11,565 nt of DNA from Acidobacteriaceae bacterium (GTDB taxonomy: Bacteria > Acidobacteriota > Terriglobia > Terriglobales > SbA1): positions 1 through 11,565 of the forward strand of contig PLEA01000597.1 of the NCBI GenBank assembly GCA_003136335.1. Reading direction: 5' to 3'. Every line of letters starts with the position of its first letter. The stretch's first letter is position 1. The notes below the pieces were generated by a model. The model was not told where the DNA came from. It did no database searches and saw nothing but the letters and a program-made list of their open reading frames with translations. The position numbers were made by a program, and so were the translations under genes. Shown here one piece after another: positions 6,114 to 11,565 of this stretch.

Positions 6114-7256
6114 CTACCCCCCGATGTGCACCATGGTCCTCGACGCCGGCACAAAGTCCGCCTCGCCAATGTGGTGCCGCTCTTCTTTCTTCGCCACGAC
6201 GCCCTGAATGAACTCCGCCAGTTCTTCATCACTCGCCCCGCGCCGCATCTGCGCGTGCAGGTCATGATCCCATACCGAAAACAGGCACGTACGAATCTTT
6301 CCGTCGCTGGTGATGCGGATGCGGCTGCAGTGTCCGCAGAACGGATGCGATACCGGCGCGATGATGCCGATCTCGCCGACCCCGTCTTCAAACTGGTAGC
6401 GCCGCGCTGTTTCCGAGTGCGCGTGCGGGATTTCGACCAGCGGCCGGTACTCCGCCATGCGTGCCAGAATTTCATCCAGGGCAACCACAGTCGAGGGCGC
6501 CCAGGTGCGTCCTTCCTCGAGCGGCATGAATTCGATGAACCGCACCGTAACGCCCTCTTCCCGAGCGAACATGCCGAAAGGAATGACCTGGTCTTCGTTG
6601 AACCCACGCATCAGCACGCAGTTCACTTTCAGCGGCCACAAACCGGCCCGCCGCGCCGCGCGGATGCCCGCTAGCACATGATCGTATCCATTGGGAACCC
6701 GCGTGATCCGCGCGAAGCGCTCAGGATCGACAGCATCCATCGACACCGTAACCCGCGTCAGCCCCGCAGCCTTCAACGGCTGCGCAAGTTCCGCCAGCAT
6801 ATGCCCGTTCGTGGTGAGCGCAATGTCCAGCGGCTCGGAGAGGTCGTTCCCGCGTTGCCGCTCCATCGTCGGATTTGAAATGGAACTCCGCCCCACAGTT
6901 GGGTTTTGCAAAGAGAGGCTTTGAAGAAGGGGGCTTTGAAAGGGCACGGCTTCAGCCGTGCCGTGAACCGCGTCAAATGAACCGGGATTTAGCCCCTGAG
7001 GGCGCAATTTCGCGAGCTCACGCACGAACTCGACAACACCTTTGCGCAACAGCGGCTCGCCGCCGGTGAGCCGAATCTTGGAAATCCCCATGCCCACCAG
7101 CACGCGCGCCATCCGCAAATAGTCCTCGAAGGGCAGATCGCCGTAAAGCGCTCCTTCGTTCCCCGTCCGGCAATACACACACTTGTAGTTGCAGCGGTCC
7201 GTAATGGAGATCCGCAAGTCCGTAATGGCGCGCCCGAATTTGTCGTGAAGAAACAA
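6114..7256 (-). CDS. moaA: GTP 3',8-cyclase MoaA with an in-frame inserted repeat
   Basis: Radical-SAM enzyme for the first step of molybdenum cofactor synthesis, turning GTP into 3',8-cyclo-7,8-dihydro-GTP. The N-terminal [4Fe-4S] site is CNYKCVYC (Cys22, 26, 29), the SAM-binding motif is LTGGEP (63-68), and the C-terminal cluster site is Cys307, Cys310 and Cys324 (C-x2-C-x13-C). The protein ends in the conserved Gly-Gly tail. At 380 residues it is about 50 longer than usual. The excess lies at about residues 86-142, between FVRELAKL and LDIALTTNG, segments that are nearly adjacent in normal MoaA. The DNA there (6831-7001) holds a palindromic repeat read through in frame. The start is TTG at 7256: the next upstream in-frame codons contain no start before a TAA at 7275-7277, and FLHDKFGRAITDLRISITDRCN matches the family start. 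A 7-bp tandem repeat supplies the upstream sequence, with AAGAG about nine bases away. No other moa gene is in the window. Confidence 0.95.
   Translation of the reverse strand: MFLHDKFGRAITDLRISITDRCNYKCVYCRTGNEGALYGDLPFEDYLRMARVLVGMGISKIRLTGGEPLLRKGVVEFVRELAKLRPQGLNPGSFDAVHGTAEAVPFQSPLLQSLSLQNPTVGRSSISNPTMERQRGNDLSEPLDIALTTNGHMLAELAQPLKAAGLTRVTVSMDAVDPERFARITRVPNGYDHVLAGIRAARRAGLWPLKVNCVLMRGFNEDQVIPFGMFAREEGVTVRFIEFMPLEEGRTWAPSTVVALDEILARMAEYRPLVEIPHAHSETARRYQFEDGVGEIGIIAPVSHPFCGHCSRIRITSDGKIRTCLFSVWDHDLHAQMRRGASDEELAEFIQGVVAKKEERHHIGEADFVPASRTMVHIGG
6831..7001. repeat. Palindromic repeat element inserted in frame in moaA
   Basis: About 171 bp with no counterpart in normal moaA; the edges are estimated from where MoaA similarity stops and resumes. 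The core is a perfect hairpin, GGCACGGC (6943-6950), loop TTCA, GCCGTGCC (6955-6962). It is flanked by two copies of GGCTTTGAA (6918-6926 and 6932-6940) and by GGGATTTAGCCCCTGAGGG further right. I recall near-identical wording from repeats common between genes in acidobacterial genomes. Here it has no stop in the moaA frame and is a multiple of three as placed. Confidence 0.75.
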
Positions 7257-7294
7257 GCTCTTAGCTCTTAGCTCTTAGTCTCTAGCTCTCAGCT
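7257..7294. repeat. 7-bp tandem repeat abutting the moaA start
   Basis: Three exact units of GCTCTTA run from 7257, followed by degenerate units (GTCTCTA, GCTCTCA, GCTCACC). The repeat begins one base beyond the TTG start codon (7254-7256). On the coding strand it reads as repeated AAGAGCT, so it supplies the purine-rich sequence where a ribosome site should be. A complementary CTAAGAGC at 7335-7342 could pair with any of the GCTCTTAG copies in the leader mRNA. Confidence 0.8.
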
Positions 7295-7593
7295 CACCTG
7301 CGCGGCATCTTAGCTCCAGTCGAGCCAAAAAAAACTAAGAGCCAAAAGCCAAGAGCGTGTCTAAGAAAAGAAAACAAACAGGCGGGACCATCCCGGCAGC
7401 TGTTTCCTTTCCAATGCGTTCGTTACAAAACGCGGGAGGCGCCGGCGTTTTCACCAGCACCCTCGGGAAGTGTGGCGCGGGCGCCCTCGCCCGCGGTCTC
7501 TCCCTCGCCGACGCGGCCTGGGTATGCCCGAAGGCCGACGCGGTCGGAAACCTACTTGTCACATTATAGGACGCGCGGGGAAAAAAGGAAGAT
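7295..7593. repeat. Repeat-filled gap between the SGNH esterase gene and moaA
   Basis: No credible gene; the 96-codon minus-strand frame across it (7335-7625) overlaps the esterase 3' end and reads as low-complexity. The gap holds an A-rich stretch with degenerate copies of the AAGAGC heptamer (7326-7355). It also holds a strong GC hairpin, CGCGGGCG (7476-7483), loop CCCT, CGCCCGCG (7488-7495). Two direct copies of GCCGACGCGG lie at 7507-7516 and 7534-7543. The hairpin resembles GTGTGGCGCGGGCG-type elements I associate with acidobacterial genomes. It could end transcription from the esterase gene, although a poly-T tail is lacking. Confidence 0.55.
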
Positions 7594-8403
7594 TCAAGGT
7601 TTTGGACTCGGCAGCGCCTTCTCAATCGCTGCCTCGGCCAGCGGCGCCATAATCTTGAATCCCGCCGCGTTCGGGTGCAGCCCGTCCTCGGCGAGATCTT
7701 TCTTCAAGAGTCCTTTGTCGTCGACCATGGCACTGAAATAGTCCAGGTAGACGCAGCCGTTCGACGCAGTCGCGCAGTAATCCGTCAGCCAGCGATTGAG
7801 CGCAAGAATCTTCTCCGGCGACCGCTGCGCAAAAAAAACAGCCGCCCGGGGCGTGTAATTGTGCACTGGCAGGACCGAAGAGTAGATCACCTTGATGTTG
7901 TGGGCACGGGCGAGTTCGACGAAGGAGGAGTAGTTGGCCTCAATGTCCTCCAATCGCATCGGCCCGGTATTGCCCGCAATGTCATTCGTGCCCGCCAGGA
8001 TCACGACGACCTTCGGTTGCAGGTCAATCACGTCCTGACGAAAGCGCACCAGCATCTGTGGCGTAGTCTGCCCTCCGATGCCGCGATTAATGTAGGGCTT
8101 GCCGGGAAAATATTCATCGATGTGCCAGATGTCAGTGATGGAGTCGCCGAAAAAAACAACGCGGTCAAGGCCGGGCGCAGGTGGCTTGAGCGCGGCATTA
8201 GCGTCGCGATAGCGAGCCAGCTGACCAAAGTCGTCGGTGAACATGGCGATGCGCGAGGCCCGATATTGATCCAATCCCGGGAACCCGGTGGGCGGGATGC
8301 CAGGCTGCGTCGGTGGCGATCCCTGCTCAGCATAAGCTGAGAGATAGAGGACGGTGATGGATAAAAAGAGTGTGGCTAGTTGGCGAGATCGCCTAACGTG
8401 CAT
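7594..8403 (-). CDS. Secreted SGNH/GDSL-family esterase or hydrolase
   Basis: A 269-residue exported hydrolase of the SGNH superfamily, which uses a Ser-His-Asp site to cleave esters on lipids, glycans or other acylated substrates. The N-terminus MHVRRSRQLATLFLSITVLY is a signal peptide with a likely cut after SAYA (about residue 25). All four family blocks are present: VFFGDSITD with nucleophile Ser88, GIGGQTT (108-114) with the oxyanion Gly, ILAGTNDIAG with Asn140, and DGLHPN with Asp240 and His243. An additional VIYSSVLPV strand lies at 172-180. The ATG at 8403 has GAGG about seven bases upstream; the GTG at 8442 is rejected because it would put polar residues before the signal. The sequence resembles GDSL proteins annotated as platelet-activating-factor acetylhydrolase-like, but the substrate cannot be told. 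Confidence 0.92.
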   Translation of the reverse strand: MHVRRSRQLATLFLSITVLYLSAYAEQGSPPTQPGIPPTGFPGLDQYRASRIAMFTDDFGQLARYRDANAALKPPAPGLDRVVFFGDSITDIWHIDEYFPGKPYINRGIGGQTTPQMLVRFRQDVIDLQPKVVVILAGTNDIAGNTGPMRLEDIEANYSSFVELARAHNIKVIYSSVLPVHNYTPRAAVFFAQRSPEKILALNRWLTDYCATASNGCVYLDYFSAMVDDKGLLKKDLAEDGLHPNAAGFKIMAPLAEAAIEKALPSPKP

Positions 8404-8550
8404 GGTTTGCCTCGGGAAACCAGCATAGCGCAACTCGCACACCGGCGAGTAGGTATCGGTAGATGGGGAGACCGTGATCCGGCAGGAGATGAGCCTCTAG
8501 GTTTTGATCCGCGCGAATCCATGCAGATCCGTGGCGAAGAAGTTTCCGCC

Positions 8551-10269
8551 CTACATCCCGTCGTAATTCGGCCCGCCGCCACCTTCCGGTGGCACCCACG
8601 TAATGATCTGGTACGGGTCGGCGATGTCGCAGGTTTTGCAGTGGACGCAATTCGACGGGTTCAGGCTGATACGCTTCCCGTTCGGCTGGCTCGCGTCGTC
8701 AACCATTTCGTAGACGTTCGCGGGACAGAAATTCTGGCATGGGCTGCCAAATTCTTTCACGCAGCGCGTATTGCAGATGTTCGTGTCGTGGATGACAAGG
8801 TGCGCCGGCTGGTCTTCTTCATGCTTGGTGCCGGAATGGTAGAGGTCAGTCAGCTTATCAAATGTGAGTTTTCCGTCGCCCTTGGCTGCCCCGAGCAGGT
8901 GCGCTTCCGCGCCTCCATCGGCAGGCAGATCGGCCAGCTTGCGCATGTGTTCGTATCCGGCTTTCGCGGGATATCGGTTGCGCAGGCCGCGTCCGCCGGT
9001 AATCATCTGCAATCCGGTGTGAAACATGCCCGCGTACATTCCGTGCGCGAATCCCTGATGCAGGTTGCGCACCTTCCACAGCTCTTCTTTGATCCAGCTC
9101 GATTCGACTTTTTTCTGGAACGCTCCCAGCGTCGCCGCCGACGAATCGTCTTTCGTAAGCGTGTCAAACGCAGTCTCGGCCGCCAGCATCCCGCTCTTGA
9201 TGGCAAGGTGGATTCCCTTGAGCCGCGCCGAATTCAAGAAGCCTGCGGAATCGCCGAGGATCATCCACCCATTGCCGGCCACCGGCGGAATCGCCCACCA
9301 TCCGCCGTAAGGCATCGACTTCGCGCCGTAGCGGATCATCTTGCCGCCTTCGAGCAACTTCGCCACAAACGGATGCCGCTTGAACTCCTGCATCACGCGC
9401 TGCGGATCGAGCCTCGGGTCGGCATAGTCGAGCCCGGTAACAAAGCCGAGCGAGACCACGTTGTCTTTCGAGCCGTAGATCCAAGCCCCGCCGTACTCCT
9501 TCGTCGTGAGCGGCCAGCCCATGGTGTAAATCACTTCGCCGGCTGCGACGCGTCCCGCAGGCACCTCCCAGAGTTCTTTCACGCCGACGCCGTAGGTTTG
9601 CGGGTTGGCATCTTTGTCGAGATCGAACTTCTCAATCAGCTGTTTAGTTAAAGACCCGCGCGGCCCTTCGGCGAGAATAACGACTTTGGCCTGCAGATCG
9701 TACCCCGGCTCGAAGTTGGATTTCTGCTGCCCTTCTTTATTCACGCCCTTGTCGTCAGTGCGGACGCCGGTGACGCGGTCGCCCTCGAAGAGAAGTTCGG
9801 AGCCGGCGAATCCCGTGAAGACCGTGATGCCGGTCTCTTCCACCTTACTGCCCAGCCACTTCACGAATCGGTTCAGGGAGATCACATAGTTCCCGTGATC
9901 CCGCAGGAACGGCGGCGTAATCGGCAGTTTGAACTTGCTCTTCTCGGTGAGAAAGTAAACCGCCTCCTTCGTAACCTTGGCGTCGAGTGGCGCTTCCTTT
10001 TCAAATCCAGGCAGCAATTCGCGCATGGAGCGCGGGTCGAGCAGCGCCCCCGAAAGGCAGTGCTGCCCAATCTCGCGAGCTTTTTCGAGCACGTAGATAT
10101 TTTCTTTACTGAGCTGCGAGTCGGGGCGCGCGGCATTGTGCGCGTCGATAAGTTGGGCCAGCCGCAAAGCACACGCCATGCCCGCAGGTCCGCCACCGAC
10201 GATCACTACATCGGCCGGCATCTGCGGCCGCTCAACGCCTTCGATAGGTTTGCGGAAAATGAGATTCAT
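8551..10269 (-). CDS. Electron transfer flavoprotein-ubiquinone oxidoreductase (ETF-QO)
   Basis: Membrane-associated FAD and [4Fe-4S] enzyme that takes electrons from reduced ETF and gives them to the quinone pool, linking fatty-acid and amino-acid oxidation to respiration. Length is 572 residues, normal for the family. The FAD-binding start is VVIVGGGPAGMACALRLAQL (21-40), then EIGQHCLSGA (66-75). A second flavin contact is WMILGDSAGFLN (335-346). The cluster ligands are Cys515 in FCPANVYE and Cys541, Cys544, Cys547 in NCVHCKTCDIADP, and the tail PEGGGGPNYDGM is typical. Additional cysteines at 499, 503 and 511 precede the site. The ATG at 10269 overlaps the toxin stop as ATGA; an ATG at 10221 (MPADVVIVGGG) is less likely because it starts almost on the flavin fold. 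etfA lies upstream beyond the toxin-antitoxin pair. Confidence 0.97.
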   Translation of the reverse strand: MNLIFRKPIEGVERPQMPADVVIVGGGPAGMACALRLAQLIDAHNAARPDSQLSKENIYVLEKAREIGQHCLSGALLDPRSMRELLPGFEKEAPLDAKVTKEAVYFLTEKSKFKLPITPPFLRDHGNYVISLNRFVKWLGSKVEETGITVFTGFAGSELLFEGDRVTGVRTDDKGVNKEGQQKSNFEPGYDLQAKVVILAEGPRGSLTKQLIEKFDLDKDANPQTYGVGVKELWEVPAGRVAAGEVIYTMGWPLTTKEYGGAWIYGSKDNVVSLGFVTGLDYADPRLDPQRVMQEFKRHPFVAKLLEGGKMIRYGAKSMPYGGWWAIPPVAGNGWMILGDSAGFLNSARLKGIHLAIKSGMLAAETAFDTLTKDDSSAATLGAFQKKVESSWIKEELWKVRNLHQGFAHGMYAGMFHTGLQMITGGRGLRNRYPAKAGYEHMRKLADLPADGGAEAHLLGAAKGDGKLTFDKLTDLYHSGTKHEEDQPAHLVIHDTNICNTRCVKEFGSPCQNFCPANVYEMVDDASQPNGKRISLNPSNCVHCKTCDIADPYQIITWVPPEGGGGPNYDGM

Positions 10270-10697
10270 AGACGGACGACTGAAAGATGCCGAATGAATG
10301 GCAGTCCCCGGCCTAACTTCGCAACAAGCTTACGATCAGCCGTGACAAATTCACAGTCCATCTCAATCGCCAGGGCGCAGTAAACGGAATCGTAGGCTGA
10401 ATGGCAATGCACGATCGCCAGCGAGAATGCAGAGGTAGCCAGACGTTCCAACGGCTGAAAATTCAAAGGAAGCGTCAGCAAATCCCTGAATATGGCTTTC
10501 GCGTCGGCGGGGGCTAGCTCCTTAAGCACAACCGCGCGGCGCCACAGAGCACTGGCGGCTTCAATCCGCAGCAGGTCGGGCGCATATAAGCTAACCGTTC
10601 CGCTCAAGAAGCCCGTAAGCAGATCCTCCGCCCCCGAGCGGCCAGCCTCAGGCAGAAACCACTTCAGCATCACGCTGGCATCGACTACATAGTTCAG
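10266..10697 (-). CDS. vapC: PIN-domain ribonuclease toxin (VapC-like), probable CTG start
   Basis: A small PIN-domain protein, the toxin class that cleaves RNA (often tRNA or rRNA) with Mg-bound acidic residues. From the CTG at 10697 it is 143 residues and opens NYVVDASVMLKWFLPEAG, giving the acidic set Asp6, Glu46 (LRIEAASALW), Asp103 (HSAYDSVYCALA) and Asp121 (VTADRKL). A conventional start (GTG at 10673, or the ATG next to it) would remove Asp6 and the first beta strand. No ATG, GTG or TTG lies between 10674 and the upstream stop at 10734-10736. The CTG overlaps the antitoxin TGA as CTGA, echoing the usual ATGA coupling; ATT at 10700 is the other candidate. Its own stop overlaps the ETF-QO start as ATGA. 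The fold is secure, the start is inferred. Confidence 0.85.
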   Translation of the reverse strand: MNYVVDASVMLKWFLPEAGRSGAEDLLTGFLSGTVSLYAPDLLRIEAASALWRRAVVLKELAPADAKAIFRDLLTLPLNFQPLERLATSAFSLAIVHCHSAYDSVYCALAIEMDCEFVTADRKLVAKLGRGLPFIRHLSVVRL

Positions 10698-10870
10698 AAT
10701 CGGCGATCTCTCTCTGCCCGGATCAATTCGGAACTATCTGACAGCAGACCAACGCGGGCGCGAATTTCTTCGCGCCGGCGGCGGATGCGATCAAGAAGCG
10801 CCTGGCTACGCTCGGACACTTTTGCCTTCGTCTTTTTTCCGTTCGCCGTTGTTTTTGTCGCTCTTCGCAT
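10694..10870 (-). CDS. Probable antitoxin of the PIN toxin (VapB-like)
   Basis: A 58-residue protein directly upstream of and overlapping the PIN toxin, so it is probably the cognate antitoxin that blocks the RNase and represses the operon. The N-terminus is very basic (RRATKTTANGKKTKAKV), the middle is a charged helix (SQALLDRIRRRREEIRARV, 22-40), and the C-terminus DSSELIRAERDRRF resembles the toxin-binding tail of VapB-type antitoxins. The ATG at 10870 has a strong ribosome site, GGGAGAGAG, six bases upstream. A longer frame back to 10972 adds 34 residues that translate the promoter region and is rejected. No DNA-binding fold is plain from sequence, so the class is inferred from neighbour and tail. 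Confidence 0.7.
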   Translation of the reverse strand: MRRATKTTANGKKTKAKVSERSQALLDRIRRRREEIRARVGLLSDSSELIRAERDRRF

Positions 10871-10972
10871 TTGCTCTCTCCCATCGTTGCCAGGAGTAAG
10901 ACCTCGAACGCGTTCCGAAGATTTTTCGCGCGCCTTTCTTAAAGTATCACCCTCAGAAATCGCTTCTCGCAA
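10871..10972 (-). promoter_or_regulatory. Candidate promoter and operator of the toxin-antitoxin pair
   Basis: On the minus strand TTGCGA (10972-10967) and GATACT (10948-10943) form a moderate -35/-10 pair spaced 18 bp, each matching four of six consensus bases. Downstream is a perfect 10-bp palindrome, GAACGCGTTC (10906-10915), followed by the GGGAGAGAG ribosome site before the antitoxin ATG. The palindrome is where an autoregulating antitoxin-toxin complex could bind. This implies that the pair, and through it ETF-QO, has a promoter separate from etfA. Confidence 0.35.
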
Positions 10973-10989
10973 CCCTCGACGCAGTTACT

Positions 10990-11029
10990 CTAGCTGTCCT
11001 TGGATTCTGTTGTGCAACTTGACTGCTAG
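10990..11029 (-). other. Inverted repeat at the etfA stop
   Basis: Arms CTAGCTGTC (10990-10998) and GACTGCTAG (11021-11029) pair at eight of nine positions around a 22-base loop that itself contains GTTGTGCAAC. The right arm covers the etfA stop codon. It may weaken or end transcription between etfA and the toxin-antitoxin pair, but there is no T-run. Confidence 0.25.
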
Positions 11030-11565
11030 CTCCCAGCCTTTGCCTTCTTGATTTCTTCGATCAACGGCGGCACAATGTCAAACAAATTCCCGACGATGGC
11101 GTAGTCCGCAATCTCAAAAATCGGCGCCTCCGAATCTTTATTCACCGCGATGATCGTCCGCGAGCCCTTCATCCCAACAATATGCTGAATCGCGCCGCTA
11201 ATACCCAGCGCCAGATAGAGCTTGGGCGCAACCGTCTGCCCCGAAGATCCAATCTGCCGATCCATCGGCAGCCAACCCGAGTCGCAGATCGGACGCGACG
11301 CTGCCAGGTCGCCGCCGAGCGCGTCGGCCAGTTGCTTGGCGATCTCAATATTTTTCTGCTCTTTGATCCCTCGGCCCACGGCCACAATAATCTCGGCCTG
11401 CGTCAGGTCCACCGCCTGCTTGGCTTCTTTGAAAACTTCCTGCGGCTTGGTCCGGATGACGCCGTCCGCAATTTCCGCATTCACAGTTTCGACTGGAGCC
11501 GCGCCCGCTCCGGCTTCGGCCTTGTCTCCGCGGAATGCTCCGTTCTGAAACGTCGCAAACCACGG
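11026..11565 (-). CDS. etfA: Electron transfer flavoprotein alpha subunit EtfA (C-terminal part)
   Basis: The last 179 codons of ETF alpha; the gene runs off the right edge, and the frame is open to 11565. ETF alpha binds FAD and, with EtfB, carries electrons from acyl-CoA and similar dehydrogenases to ETF-QO. The FAD-domain signature is intact: DRQIGSSGQTVAPKLYLALG followed by ISGAIQHIVGMKGS, then AVNKDSEAPIFEIADYAIVG and a C-terminal helix. The stretch just inside the edge (PWFATFQNGAF) fits the end of the N-terminal domain. An internal GTG at 11484 is not a start. etfB would be expected upstream, outside the window. ETF-QO lies downstream on the same strand, with only the toxin-antitoxin pair between. 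Confidence 0.96.
   Translation of the reverse strand, partial: PWFATFQNGAFRGDKAEAGAGAAPVETVNAEIADGVIRTKPQEVFKEAKQAVDLTQAEIIVAVGRGIKEQKNIEIAKQLADALGGDLAASRPICDSGWLPMDRQIGSSGQTVAPKLYLALGISGAIQHIVGMKGSRTIIAVNKDSEAPIFEIADYAIVGNLFDIVPPLIEEIKKAKAGS

Noticed and set aside
7335..7625. 96-codon minus-strand frame as a small gene
   Set aside because: It overlaps the 3' end of the esterase gene and consists of repeat and GC-hairpin sequence. It has no ribosome site or domain.
8380..9651. 423-codon open frame on the plus strand
   Set aside because: It is antisense to ETF-QO and the esterase start, Arg-rich, with no recognisable motif; ETF-QO on the other strand is unmistakable.
10871..10972. 34-codon N-terminal extension of the antitoxin
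   Set aside because: It covers the candidate promoter and palindrome, and the internal ATG at 10870 has a much stronger ribosome site.

Overview
The window reads as ordinary, gene-dense bacterial chromosome. It is most likely from an acidobacterium, for example the Koribacter/Terriglobus-like soil lineage. I infer this from the protein types, from compact minus-strand gene runs with frequent GTG/TTG starts, and from dispersed palindromic and heptamer repeats of a style I associate with Acidobacteriota intergenic regions. No search was possible, so the taxon is an inference. All recognisable genes except one are on the minus strand.

Layout in coordinate order: an RND efflux pump operon at the left edge (periplasmic adaptor, then the first 20 codons of the inner-membrane pump); leuC-leuD of leucine biosynthesis; a small DUF2203 protein; a secreted DUF1906 glycoside-hydrolase-like protein; a plus-strand gene for a membrane-anchored protein of unknown function, broken by an in-frame amber codon; moaA of molybdenum cofactor synthesis; a secreted SGNH/GDSL esterase; and an electron-transfer-flavoprotein block. 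In that block the 3' end of etfA and a complete ETF-quinone oxidoreductase gene flank a small PIN-domain toxin-antitoxin pair.

How the genes work together: LeuC and LeuD are the two subunits of isopropylmalate isomerase. EtfA carries electrons from acyl-CoA and related dehydrogenases to ETF-QO, which passes them to the quinone pool. The toxin-antitoxin pair sits inside this redox cluster with 4-bp start/stop overlaps (antitoxin/toxin and toxin/ETF-QO). The adaptor and pump also overlap by ATGA and would be co-translated.

The most unusual features are: (1) a palindromic repeat carried in frame inside moaA, which adds about 57 residues between two conserved strands of the radical-SAM barrel; (2) 7-bp tandem repeats in two intergenic regions, one ending one base from the TTG start of moaA; (3) a PIN toxin whose catalytic Asp is reached only from a non-standard CTG or ATT start; (4) the toxin-antitoxin pair wedged into the ETF cluster; (5) the amber-interrupted membrane protein gene. 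I saw no rRNA, tRNA, CRISPR array, transposase or phage gene, and no clear new multi-gene defence or biosynthetic system.
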